Source: Prevotellaceae bacterium UBA1726
GTDB taxonomy: Bacteria; Bacteroidota; Bacteroidia; Bacteroidales; Bacteroidaceae
Reading direction: 5' to 3'
Assembly: GCA_002316005.1 (NCBI GenBank)
Contig: DCIM01000015.1
Location: 1-44,438 of the forward strand
Length of the DNA: 44,438 nucleotides
Shown here: one piece after another, positions 29,201 to 37,298 of the stretch
Position numbering within the stretch: the stretch's first letter is position 1
How the letters are laid out: each line of letters begins with the position of its first letter
Program-made: the position numbers and the translations under genes
Notes under the pieces: generated by a model
What the model saw: the letters and a program-made list of their open reading frames with translations, nothing else
The model's database searches: none
What the model was told of the DNA's origin: nothing

Positions 29201-31710
29201 CTCCATCAATAAACTCATCGCAGCGTAATATCAATACAAGTGTTTCGCTCTATGGCGAGCAACTCTATCGCGATCAGAACGAGCCAAGTCTCGACTTCTA
29301 TCGCTTAGACATGCCAGACTTCGATTATTACACAACGCTCGCAAATATAAACTTCGCCAACAGCACTGGCAGAAAGAGAATACGCGGTAAGGCGAATGTG
29401 ATGATGGCAAAGGCCGCGGCTCCACGAGCAATGGCTGACGGTTCGATAAATCTCGGTACAACGGTTCTTGAGGACGACGAATCTGCTTTGGATGAAGTGG
29501 TCGTTGTGGGATATGGTACCCAGAAGAAGGCATCGATGACAGCCTCTGTTGTTGAAGGAGTTGTTCCTGGTGTCGCAGTTTCAGAAGAAACAGATGATGA
29601 TATCGACATGGACATCGCAGTTCGTGAGAACCTCAACGAGACTGCTACATACCAGTCGGAACTCGTGACCGACAAGAACGGAAATGTATCAATTAAGTTT
29701 ACACTCCCTGAGTCGCTGACGACATGGCGTTTCCTCGGTCTTGCTCATGACAAGGAGATGAACAACGGTCAGATTAAGGGTGAGGCAATAGCGCAGAAGC
29801 AACTCATGGTTCAGCCAAACATGCCTCGATTCATTCGCGAGGGCGACAAGGGCGAACTCGTCTCGACAATCACCAATACTACCGACAATGCTATCAGCGG
29901 TACTGCATTTATGACAGTTCGCAATGCTGCTACTGACAAGGTTGTTTATTCGCAGAAGTCTCCTTTCAATGTTGCTGCCAACCAGACAACAAATGCAACA
30001 TTCGCACTTCCAGAAAACCTCACCGCCGATATGTATGTAGTGAAGGTTGTGGCTCAGTCGAAGTCGTTCTCTGATGGCGAGCAGCAGTATATGCCTGTTC
30101 TCTCGGAGAAGGAACTCATCACTACCACTCGTGCCATCACTCAGGTGCGTCCTGGACAGAAGGTCGTTGACTTGAACAAACTGTTCGGTAAGGGAACTTC
30201 CGACGAGAGCGTTACTGTTGAATATACCAACAACCCTGCATGGCTCATGATTGATGCTCTGCCTGCTGCTATTCAGGAGTGCAAGGACAAGCAGAACTCT
30301 GTTTCGCTGTCAACTGCCCTCTATGCAGCAACCCTCTCGCAGGCTATAAAGAATATGGTGAAGGATGTCGATCTTGATGCTGACAGTCTTGCTGCAACAA
30401 TAACAGAACTCCACACCGGACTGAAGACTCTCCAGAACGAGGATGGTAGTTTCTCTTGGTGGCCTTGCATGCCAGGTAGTGTGTATATCACTTCTTCGGT
30501 TGCTCGCAACCTCGTGCGCCTCGACCATCTGCTCGGTGCTCAGAGCGAAAATGCAGAACTCATCAACAAGGCAATGAACTACCTTGCTACCTATGTTGCC
30601 AAGGAGGTTGTTGAGTTGAAGAAATACGACAAGAAGACCGCTAAGCACTTGATGCCTTCGGAGATGGCAATGGATTATCTCTATCTGCAGGCTTTGCGTG
30701 GTGCTACTCTCAACAAATCACAGCGCGAGAATGTAGTCTATCTGATGTCGCTCCTTGAGAATCACTCAAAGGAACTGACCATTTATGGCAAGTCAAACCT
30801 TGCTGTTGCCTTTGCCCTCATGAAGGATGGTGGTGACAAGAAGAAGGCACAGGAACTAATGGAGAGTGCTGTTCAGTATTCTGTTGCTACAGAAGAGATG
30901 GGCCGTTATTTCGATACTCCAAAGGCTCACTACTCTTGGCGTAGTTACAAGATTCCTACAGAGACTGCTGCCATTGAGGCCCTGCTTGCTGTTCGTCCTG
31001 ATGATGCCATCACAGTGGCAGAGATGCGCCAGTGGCTCCTCAATGAGAAGCGCACTCAGCAGTGGGATACTCCAATCAACACCACTTCGGCTATCTATGC
31101 GTTCCTGAACGGAAACCTTGAATCGCTGAATGATGTCAGCGAACCTGCAAAGATCTCGCTTGATAACAAGACCTTCACCACCTCTGGTGAGAAGAAGGGT
31201 TACTTCAAGACTACCGAGAAGGGACACTTCAATACTCTCACCATCGACAAGACCGCAACAGGCATGTCGTGGGGTGCAGTCTTCACTCTGGCAATGCAGA
31301 AGGTTAGCGATGTGGAGATGGTTGATGACAATCAGTTGAAGGTGACTCGCGAGATTCTTGATGACAACGGCAAATCTGCTACTGACATGAAGATTGGCGA
31401 TAAGGTTACTGTCCGCATCACAATCACTGCCGGTCGCGACTACGACTTCGTTGAGGTTGTTGACAATCGTGCTGCTTGCCTTGAACCTGTAAATCAGATT
31501 TCAGGTTATCACTGGGGCTATTATTCTGCCCCTGGCGACAATAAGACATCGTACTATTTCAACTTGCTCTCGAAGGGTAAGCATACCATCGAAACAGAAT
31601 ATTTCGTCGACCGTGCAGGTTCTTACCAGAGTGGACTCATCACTGCCACTTGCTCTTATGCGCCAGAGTTCTCTGCCCGCGACAAAGCTATAACACTGAA
31701 TACAAAATAA
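26218..31710 (+). CDS. Alpha-2-macroglobulin family protein, thioester degenerate, with SusC-plug-like motif
   Basis: 1,830 residues from the ATG at 26218 (a reading frame open from 26119 contains the promoter). Seen: signal peptide MKKVIAILILSVLLPMTVAA; an N-terminal helical region (to about 300); MG1/MG2-type domains (THGVIYTDRAIYRPGQKVHASIVVFD, about 505-530); then the bait region and A2M domain (LVTDKNGNVSIKFTLPESLTTWRFLGLAHD, about 1150-1180); and a helical thioester-domain fold. Where other members carry C-x-E-Q the sequence is QECKDKQNS with C1355, so the thioester cannot form. At 1092-1104 stands DEVVVVGYGTQKK, the signature of SusC/RagA plug regions, in the linker before A2M. Envelope protease-inhibitor family; this one probably works without covalent trapping. 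Heads an operon with DUF1573 and ispH. Confidence 0.9.
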   Translation: MKKVIAILILSVLLPMTVAADTYSSLWKKVNAADEKDLPKDKITALQSICEKALADREWGQLIKAEMNIITTQASVTPDSLMPMIRDFEHKAVAAKKVSPALASIYNTCLGRIYKDQWLTGSMRADSAKMVGESYYDKALENIDALAKAKADDYEPLLVEGDASIAFNNDLLHVICFETERYTVAHDWYKAQGNRPAACLSMYYQIQKERFEDVREVRKSKYKARLDSLINEYSDIPEAGEVAIERFNFMNQATDASAQEKIEYIDYALRKWPTWSRMVVLRNARSHITLPSFHALLPETTVIPDKEIPVYITSLVNLQKLHVTVTKLKMNGADDYNPNYEEDMKLIRSLKEETPIFEDEHEYYGLPDYKEIRDTLAISPLPLGVYLVEFTTNNSQVPVERTLLRVTNLRLLDMDMPNKQIRLIAVNATDGKPVAGAKITMKFREWKNRKYEEGEEVLTTEKNGEVTFSSTIRPYQYRVTTHDDNAMKWTSISSSWAEPAKERESKSTHGVIYTDRAIYRPGQKVHASIVVFDNEIYKNRNKAKEGVEVEFEVEDSEWNTVCEKTAKTDQWGVATIEFELPKTVGRTGRFHINADWDDNDVTKDIRVEEYKRPTFIVDIDDYKEAYKDGDTITVVGHAKTYAGVPVQGAKVSYNSSASVASWWRIFNESASGNSGDYNGEATTKADGSFEMRVPIQKPAGDNPRYRCFYSVDVNATVTSLSGETRYGSLSLPLSDKPTALIISGLPEKVCLEQLPEVTLRYLNNSGESIAGEVNYDIDGKNRVTVAANEKTKIDFASVAEGEHTFNLYCNGDSVSKKFVLFSLDDKAPVIETNDWFYDTVGKYSGSMNFKKDEPVRMQIGTSRQDQTIYYAIVTGEKVIEEGSFVLSNANMNRAFTYKEEWGDGIAVRYSWVRDGMMYTHAQRLHKPEPDHSLKLEWATFRDKLQPGQKEEWTVSVKNPDGTPAKAHMIASIYDKSLDVLAPNNWNLYLPAYQFTPSINSSQRNINTSVSLYGEQLYRDQNEPSLDFYRLDMPDFDYYTTLANINFANSTGRKRIRGKANVMMAKAAAPRAMADGSINLGTTVLEDDESALDEVVVVGYGTQKKASMTASVVEGVVPGVAVSEETDDDIDMDIAVRENLNETATYQSELVTDKNGNVSIKFTLPESLTTWRFLGLAHDKEMNNGQIKGEAIAQKQLMVQPNMPRFIREGDKGELVSTITNTTDNAISGTAFMTVRNAATDKVVYSQKSPFNVAANQTTNATFALPENLTADMYVVKVVAQSKSFSDGEQQYMPVLSEKELITTTRAITQVRPGQKVVDLNKLFGKGTSDESVTVEYTNNPAWLMIDALPAAIQECKDKQNSVSLSTALYAATLSQAIKNMVKDVDLDADSLAATITELHTGLKTLQNEDGSFSWWPCMPGSVYITSSVARNLVRLDHLLGAQSENAELINKAMNYLATYVAKEVVELKKYDKKTAKHLMPSEMAMDYLYLQALRGATLNKSQRENVVYLMSLLENHSKELTIYGKSNLAVAFALMKDGGDKKKAQELMESAVQYSVATEEMGRYFDTPKAHYSWRSYKIPTETAAIEALLAVRPDDAITVAEMRQWLLNEKRTQQWDTPINTTSAIYAFLNGNLESLNDVSEPAKISLDNKTFTTSGEKKGYFKTTEKGHFNTLTIDKTATGMSWGAVFTLAMQKVSDVEMVDDNQLKVTREILDDNGKSATDMKIGDKVTVRITITAGRDYDFVEVVDNRAACLEPVNQISGYHWGYYSAPGDNKTSYYFNLLSKGKHTIETEYFVDRAGSYQSGLITATCSYAPEFSARDKAITLNTK

Positions 31711-31713
31711 CTT

Positions 31714-32772
31714 ATGAAAAAAATACTTCCTCTCGTAGCCTTTGCCTTCATGGCAACAGGTGCTAATGCTCAAAAGATAAAAGCCACATCAAGTGTTGTT
31801 GATATGGGACAGGTTCAGTTCTATACTCCAACAAGCGGTGTCTTTGAATTGAAGAACGAAGGTAACAAGCCTCTCCGCATCTCGCAGGTAGAAACCGGTT
31901 GTGGCTGTACTGTTGCCACTTATCCAACCAATGCCATTGGTGGTGGTGAGAGTTTTACCATCAAGGTGACATACGATGCTCGTATGATGGGACATTTCGA
32001 CCGTATCATTGAAGTGCATAGTAATGGTTCAAAGAAACCGCTGCGCCTTGACTTGAAGGGTGTTGTTGTGGAGGAGGTAACCGACTTCAAGGGCGACTTC
32101 CCATTCCAGTTGGGTAACCTTACTGCCGATTGCAACACTATCGAGTTTGAGGATGTGCGTCTTGGTGAGGTGTTCCAGCAGAAGTTCCATATCTATAACC
32201 CTACAGGTAAGACTGTTCAGCCACAGATTCTCCATCTGCCAAACTATCTCAAGGCTGATATCTCACCTTCGAGCGTGGCTCCAAATCGCTCTGCTGAGGT
32301 TACCTTGACAATGGATTCGCGTTTCATGCGTGACTATGGTCTTACACAGACTCAGATTTATCTTGCTGCTAATCCGGGCGAAAAGGTTGCCCGTAACAAG
32401 GAGATTGATGTGTCGCTTGTTCTCCTTCCTGCTATCCAGGAGATGACTCTCTCACAGCGCGAGAATGCGCCAAAGCTCCAGATTTCGGAAACTCATCTCG
32501 ACCTTCCATCAACTGATGGCAAGAAGAAGTCGGCTACAATAGAGATTACAAACATTGGTCGTTCGCGTCTTGATATCCAGAATATCCAGCTCTACACAAC
32601 AGGTCTTGAGATTCAGCTCAACAAGCGTTCTCTTGCTGCCGGCGAGACTGCTAAACTGAAGGTTACAACAGTTCCAAAGCAGCTCAATAACCTCAAGACA
32701 ACTCCTCGTGTGTTGATGATTACCAATGATCCTGACCTGCCAAAGGTTGAGATTGCTGTCAATGTGAAATAA
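31714..32772 (+). CDS. DUF1573 secreted protein
   Basis: 352 residues. Seen: signal peptide MKKILPLVAFAFMATGANAQ; a DUF1573 Ig-like domain (about 25-115) with FELKNEGNKPLRISQVETGCGCTVATYP, whose G-C-G-C cysteine pair marks the family; two further Ig-like beta domains, the last with ITNIGRSRLDIQNIQ. Function unknown; DUF1573 proteins are exported and frequent in Bacteroidota. Begins three bases after the alpha-2-macroglobulin stop, so co-translated and perhaps working with it in the envelope. Confidence 0.9.
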   Translation: MKKILPLVAFAFMATGANAQKIKATSSVVDMGQVQFYTPTSGVFELKNEGNKPLRISQVETGCGCTVATYPTNAIGGGESFTIKVTYDARMMGHFDRIIEVHSNGSKKPLRLDLKGVVVEEVTDFKGDFPFQLGNLTADCNTIEFEDVRLGEVFQQKFHIYNPTGKTVQPQILHLPNYLKADISPSSVAPNRSAEVTLTMDSRFMRDYGLTQTQIYLAANPGEKVARNKEIDVSLVLLPAIQEMTLSQRENAPKLQISETHLDLPSTDGKKKSATIEITNIGRSRLDIQNIQLYTTGLEIQLNKRSLAAGETAKLKVTTVPKQLNNLKTTPRVLMITNDPDLPKVEIAVNVK

Positions 32773-32781
32773 TCCATCAAG

Positions 32782-33630
32782 ATGAAGATTGAGATTGACG
32801 AAGGTTCTGGTTTCTGTTTTGGAGTGACTACTGCCATACGCAAGGCTGAGGAGGAACTCCAAAACGGTTGTACGCTCTATTGCCTTGGCGATATTGTGCA
32901 CAATGGAGTAGAGGTGGACCGACTGACCGAACAAGGACTTGTCACCATCGACCATACAGAGATGGCCGAACTCCATGATGCCAAGGTGCTGCTTCGTGCT
33001 CATGGTGAACCACCTCAGACTTACGAGATGGCCCGAAACAATAACATCGATATTATTGATGCTACTTGCCCTGTAGTGCTTGCCTTGCAACGAAGAATAA
33101 AGAAGCAGTTTGATGCCAATCCTGATGCGCAGATTGTCATCTTCGGCAAGAAAGGTCATGCCGAGGTTCTTGGTCTTGTCGGCCAGACCAACCAGAAGGC
33201 TATCGTCATTGAGAAGTTTGAGGAGGTTGATAAACTCGACTTCTCACGCGATATCTATCTTTATTCCCAGACGACCAAGTCGCTCGATGAGTTCCATCGT
33301 ATCATTGACTATTGTCATGAGCATATATCGCCAGAGGCTTCGTTCAAGAGTTTCGATACTATCTGCCGTCAGGTTGCAAATCGCATTGGTAACATCAAGG
33401 CTTTTGCCGCTCAGCACGACCTTATCCTTTTCGTTAGCGGTCACAAGTCTTCTAACGGTAAGGTGCTTTTCAATCAATGCCTTTCTGTAAATAAAAACAG
33501 CCACCTCATTGAGAGTGCGGCTGAAATTGATATGTCGTGGCTCGACGGTGTCGAAACCGTTGGAATCTGCGGAGCGACAAGTACTCCAAAATGGCTTATG
33601 GAGGAAGTGGCGAAATTTATCACCACTTAA
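32782..33630 (+). CDS. ispH: 4-hydroxy-3-methylbut-2-enyl diphosphate reductase
   Basis: 282 residues. Last step of the MEP isoprenoid pathway: reduces HMBPP to IPP and DMAPP with a 4Fe-4S cluster. Seen: three cluster cysteines C12 (GFCFGV), C96 (DATCPVV) and C195 (ICRQVANR); the His of LRAHGEPP; the E/T motif of the family; and SGHKSSNGKVLF. Nine bases after DUF1573. Its TAA stop shares bases with the convergent cmk stop: the two genes overlap by four bases (33627-33630) in the palindrome TTAA. Confidence 0.95.
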   Translation: MKIEIDEGSGFCFGVTTAIRKAEEELQNGCTLYCLGDIVHNGVEVDRLTEQGLVTIDHTEMAELHDAKVLLRAHGEPPQTYEMARNNNIDIIDATCPVVLALQRRIKKQFDANPDAQIVIFGKKGHAEVLGLVGQTNQKAIVIEKFEEVDKLDFSRDIYLYSQTTKSLDEFHRIIDYCHEHISPEASFKSFDTICRQVANRIGNIKAFAAQHDLILFVSGHKSSNGKVLFNQCLSVNKNSHLIESAAEIDMSWLDGVETVGICGATSTPKWLMEEVAKFITT

Positions 33631-34319
33631 CCTTCAATCACTTCCTGTGCCTTTTCAAGCAACCAGATGTTCTGTTCCTCGATAGTCATATTGCTATTGT
33701 CGAGCAACAATGCGTCTTCTGCCTGGCGGAGAGGACTTACCTCACGGTGTGAGTCGATATAGTCGCGCTCCTGAACATTCTTCAGAATCTCCTCGAAATC
33801 GGCTTCCTCGCCTTTGCCAATGAGTTCGTCATAACGACGCTTTGCGCGAACCTCGGCAGATGCAGTGACGAAGATTTTCAGTTCGGCATCAGGGAACACC
33901 GTTGTACCGATATCACGACCGTCCATCACGATACCCTTGTCCTGACCCATACGACGCTGCTGGTCAACCATTGCCTCGCGTACATAAGGGATAGCGGCGA
34001 TAGGACTAACATGATTAGACACCTCCATAAGACGGATTTCCTTCTCCACATTCTCTCCGTTCAGGTAGGCATCTGCCTTACCTGTCTCTGGATTAAACTG
34101 GAAACTGATTTCAATCTCGCCCATCATTGTCTCGAGCTTCTCTGTGTTCACTGACCCGTCTTCGTTGAAGCACTCGTTTCTCAGTGCAAACAATGTGACG
34201 CAACGATACATTGCACCAGTGTCAACATACACATAACCCAACTTGCTGGCAAGGGCCTTTGCCATGGTACTCTTTCCACATGAAGAGTGACCATCAATAG
34301 CTATCGTAATCTTCTTCAT
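33627..34319 (-). CDS. cmk: Cytidylate kinase
   Basis: 230 residues from the ATG at 34319 (an ATG two codons earlier at 34325 is also possible; MKKITIAIDG is the family start). Phosphorylates CMP and dCMP. Seen: P-loop GHSSCGKST near residues 10-18, VYVDTGAMYRCVTLFALRN, MDGRDIGTTVFPDAELKIFVTASAEVRAKRR and a lid with DYIDSHREVSPLRQAEDAL. In Porphyromonas porQ, cmk and ispH also lie together, so this order is old. Downstream of porQ on the minus strand by about 47 bases. Confidence 0.95.
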   Translation of the reverse strand: MKKITIAIDGHSSCGKSTMAKALASKLGYVYVDTGAMYRCVTLFALRNECFNEDGSVNTEKLETMMGEIEISFQFNPETGKADAYLNGENVEKEIRLMEVSNHVSPIAAIPYVREAMVDQQRRMGQDKGIVMDGRDIGTTVFPDAELKIFVTASAEVRAKRRYDELIGKGEEADFEEILKNVQERDYIDSHREVSPLRQAEDALLLDNSNMTIEEQNIWLLEKAQEVIEG

Positions 34320-34366
34320 AATCATTATTTAGTCACCGTTCTCTTCCATTTATGGAAGAGCCTAAA

Positions 34367-35311
34367 CTACAGCGAATAGGCGAGGTTTATCATCAGCGAA
34401 CTGCTTGCCACATGATACTTTCCCCAAGCCAGATTAACCTTGAAACGCTCCAGATTCAAACCTGCTCCAACCGATAATCCAGCTCCGTGTGAACTCTCGT
34501 TATCACCAGTTCCAATGCTCATCTCTGATGCACGGCGGAAATTGTATCCCATTCCTACCCAGATGCTTTTCGACAGAATCAAATCAGCACCAATGACAAT
34601 GTGATTCTTGAACTTCACATTCCAATGGTTCAAATCTACCAATGTAGCATTGAGGCGGAGTGGGGTATGAACAAGGCGTTTGCTTACACCCAACTGCACA
34701 TCAATAGGCATTGGCTCATAGTCGTCCTCGTAGGCCTTAATCTGTCCACCGAGGTTCTTCGCAACAGCCGAGATTGAAAGTTCAGACTCATCATTGAAAT
34801 AATTCACTCCAAGGTCAACTCCAACGCCCAATGAGTTGTAATTGCCGATATACGAAGTGATGAACTTTGCCGCGATACCTGCCGAAATCTTGTCCGTCAA
34901 CAAATATGAGAAATATCCCGCCAACGAGATGTCTTTTGCCTTGAAGTCGCCAGTCTGGATTCCCTCAGCGTTCATCTCCTTCATTGTGCCGTAGTCGATA
35001 TATTGGGCAGAAGCTCCGACCGAACCGCGTTCAAGCACATCCATATTATATGATGCACTCAGCGTATTCACGCCTTGCATGTAGTTCATGTAGTTCAACC
35101 CGATTGTCTTGTCCGAAACATTGCAAAGCAATGCAGGATTGGAGAATATTAATGAAGCGTCGTTCTCCACAAGGGAGATGTTTTCTCCACCCAATGCCGC
35201 TGAGTGCGCGCTCACTGGGATGCGAAGGAAATTATACTCCGTCTGACTTTCCTGAGCCACCGAAAAAGTGGCCGAAATAAGCAAGAGAAGTGTAAAAACG
35301 ACTTTTTTCAT
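34367..35311 (-). CDS. porQ: Type IX secretion system protein PorQ
   Basis: 314 residues. Outer-membrane beta barrel of the PorV/PorQ (FadL-like) group; PorQ belongs to the T9SS surface complex that attaches cargo to the cell surface. Seen: signal peptide MKKVVFTLLLLISATFSVAQ; the family block FLRIPVSAHSAALGGENISLVENDASLIFSNPALL (about 29-63); and repeated beta-hairpin patterns to the end (LMINLAYSL, aromatic near C-terminus). The neighbour cmk and further ispH give conserved synteny with Porphyromonas. T9SS cargo candidates lie at 38151 and perhaps 41903. Confidence 0.9.
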   Translation of the reverse strand: MKKVVFTLLLLISATFSVAQESQTEYNFLRIPVSAHSAALGGENISLVENDASLIFSNPALLCNVSDKTIGLNYMNYMQGVNTLSASYNMDVLERGSVGASAQYIDYGTMKEMNAEGIQTGDFKAKDISLAGYFSYLLTDKISAGIAAKFITSYIGNYNSLGVGVDLGVNYFNDESELSISAVAKNLGGQIKAYEDDYEPMPIDVQLGVSKRLVHTPLRLNATLVDLNHWNVKFKNHIVIGADLILSKSIWVGMGYNFRRASEMSIGTGDNESSHGAGLSVGAGLNLERFKVNLAWGKYHVASSSLMINLAYSL

Positions 35312-35333
35312 CTAATATATTCTAATTTATCGG

Positions 35334-35341
35334 CAAAGATA
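35334..35341 (-). promoter_or_regulatory. -7 box of porQ
   Basis: TATCTTTG on the minus strand (35341-35334), 23 bases before the ATG. No TTTG at the expected -33 position. On the plus strand a TACTTTTG (35365-35372) lies close by and could serve the TonB gene, also without a clear -33 box. Confidence 0.5.
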
Positions 35342-35525
35342 CGCATTTTTTCAAAAAGTAATGTTACTTTTGCGTAAGATTTCTGCAAGCTTCGCCGATT
35401 TCATCAATTATTGATATGGTAACTATACCTTATTTATATATAATGAATTAACGAAGAACACCGGAAAATATTGTGCGGAAAAGCATAAAATATGTTATTC
35501 CGTGCTTCAGTATAAACAAAATCAA

Positions 35526-36236
35526 GTGGAAATAAAAAAGACCGATAAAGCAAATCTCGAACTGCGACGCAAGGAGATGTTCCTTGTGGCGTTGGTTCTT
35601 ATCTTGTCCTCTGTCTATATGGCTTTGGGATGGGATACGACTATCTCGCAGGATAAATACAACGAGATGGTAGACGAGGCTTTTGAGGAGATTGATTTCG
35701 ACAAACTGAAGCGCAATAACGATATGGTGGCTGCTATTTCCGAGACAGAGGAACCTGCTGAGCAGACAAAGATCAAACCTGCCGAAACACTTATTGCCCA
35801 ACCACAGCAAGAGGCTACTACATCGAAACTCCTTGTTGGCGATGGCGAGACTGATATCCCAGAGGCAAAGGTAGAGGAGGTGAAACCGCAGGTTCTTGAA
35901 AATCCCGACGATAAAGATTTGCCTGAGGGCTTTCATGTCGTTGAGCAACTGCCTGAATTCCCCGGTGGTGCTTCTGCTTTCATGAAATGGATAACAGCCA
36001 ATGTTAAGTATCCATCGTATGCGGAGAAAAATAAGATTGAGGGAAAGGTAGTAGTGAGTTTCATTGTCGATACAGAAGGTAATGTAACGAAACTGAAGAT
36101 AGAAAAATCTCCTAATACCCAACTCTCCAACGAGGTGATGCGTGCCATGCGTACAATGCCAAAGTGGAAACCGGGCATACAGAATGGTAAGATTTGCTCA
36201 ACAATGATTGCAGTGCCAATAAACTTTGACCTGTAG
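35526..36236 (+). CDS. TonB-family energy transducer (GTG start)
   Basis: 236 residues from the GTG at 35526, giving MEIKKTDKANLELRRKEMF, the usual start of this group; an earlier GTG at 35502 is open but less family-like. Seen: one membrane anchor (about 18-35, VALVLILSSVYMALGW); a periplasmic linker rich in Glu, Pro, Lys and Thr (about 60-135); and a TonB C-terminal domain with LPEFPGGASAFMKWITANVKYP, GKVVVSFIVDTEGNVTKLKIEKSPN and MRTMPKWKPGIQNGK. Energises outer-membrane receptors together with ExbB/ExbD (not here). 190-base gap to porQ; no strong -33 box. Confidence 0.9.
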   Translation: MEIKKTDKANLELRRKEMFLVALVLILSSVYMALGWDTTISQDKYNEMVDEAFEEIDFDKLKRNNDMVAAISETEEPAEQTKIKPAETLIAQPQQEATTSKLLVGDGETDIPEAKVEEVKPQVLENPDDKDLPEGFHVVEQLPEFPGGASAFMKWITANVKYPSYAEKNKIEGKVVVSFIVDTEGNVTKLKIEKSPNTQLSNEVMRAMRTMPKWKPGIQNGKICSTMIAVPINFDL

Positions 36237-36284
36237 TTGCCTTCCCTCTTCTTTGGTGATATTAATCATTAATAAAATTAATGT

Positions 36285-36312
36285 AATTCGCGAAATTCGT
36301 TGTTAAAAATAA
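36285..36312 (+). repeat. AATTCG dispersed element, copy 2
   Basis: AATTCGCGAAATTCGTTG then TTAAAAATAA, 10 bases before the start of the polyprenyl synthase gene; see copy 1 at 23411. Confidence 0.6.
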
Positions 36313-36322
36313 CTTGATATAT

Positions 36323-37297
36323 ATGAAGACAATCATCGAAATCCAGAACCTCGTGAATGATTTCATCGCTCATCTCCCTTACGAGCGTCAGCCTCATTCG
36401 CTCTACGAACCTGTGGAATATGTCCTCTCTGCTGGTGGCAAGCGCATTCGTCCTGTATTGATGCTCCTTGCCTACAACCTCTTCAAGGAAGACCCTGAGT
36501 CTATCCTTATGACGGCAAGCGGTCTTGAGACATACCACAACTATACTCTTCTCCATGACGACCTCATGGATAAGGCTGATGTGCGTCGTGGTCGCCCAAC
36601 GGTTCATAAGAAATGGGATGATAATACGGCTATTCTCTCCGGTGATTCAATGCTTGTCCTTGCCTACGAGCGTGTGGCACAGTGCGAAAACGACAAACTG
36701 CGTGATGTCCTTTCGTGTTTCACCGAGACAGCACTTCAGATTGGTGAGGGACAGCAGTATGACATGGAGTTTGAGACTCGCGATGATGTTCGTGAGGAGG
36801 AATATATTGAGATGATTCGTCTGAAGACAAGTGTTCTCTTGGCTTGTGCCCTCAAGATTGGTGCAATCCTTGCTGGCGCTTCAAATGAAGACCAGGAGAA
36901 TCTCTATCATTTCGGCGAGTGCATAGGTCTTGCTTTCCAGTTGCAGGACGATTTCCTTGATGTCTATGGCGACGAGAAGGTGTTCGGCAAGGCTATTGGT
37001 GGTGACATCTGCAACAACAAGAAGACATATATGCTCATCAATGCTCTTCTCAAGGCAGAGGGTGAGGATAAGGCGGCTCTTGAGAAATGGATTTCTGCAG
37101 AACAGTTCGACCGTACAGAGAAAGTTTCTGCTGTCACTGACATCTATAACCGTTTGGGCATTGATGCTCTTGCCAAGGCAAAGATGGAGGAGTATTATCA
37201 GAAGGCTGAGGGTTATCTTGATGCCGTGTCTGTTGCTGCTGATCGTAAGGCAGAACTCCATCAGTATGCTCTCAATATGATGCACCGCGAGAAGTAA
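36323..37297 (+). CDS. Polyprenyl diphosphate synthase
   Basis: 324 residues from the ATG at 36323 (the open frame upstream starts with a TTG only). Trans-prenyltransferase, condenses IPP with allylic diphosphates. Seen: GGKRIRP (38-44) binding IPP; first aspartate motif D79-D-L-M-D83 after a tyrosine five residues earlier; RRGRPTVH; second motif D209-D-F-L-D213 in FQLQDDFLDVYGD. The first motif has no insertion, which with the tyrosine suggests a short-to-medium product (FPP/GGPP) rather than long-chain, but product length cannot be settled by reading. It supplies isoprenoid together with ispH nearby. One base before tatD. Confidence 0.9.
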   Translation: MKTIIEIQNLVNDFIAHLPYERQPHSLYEPVEYVLSAGGKRIRPVLMLLAYNLFKEDPESILMTASGLETYHNYTLLHDDLMDKADVRRGRPTVHKKWDDNTAILSGDSMLVLAYERVAQCENDKLRDVLSCFTETALQIGEGQQYDMEFETRDDVREEEYIEMIRLKTSVLLACALKIGAILAGASNEDQENLYHFGECIGLAFQLQDDFLDVYGDEKVFGKAIGGDICNNKKTYMLINALLKAEGEDKAALEKWISAEQFDRTEKVSAVTDIYNRLGIDALAKAKMEEYYQKAEGYLDAVSVAADRKAELHQYALNMMHREK

Positions 37298-37298
37298 T

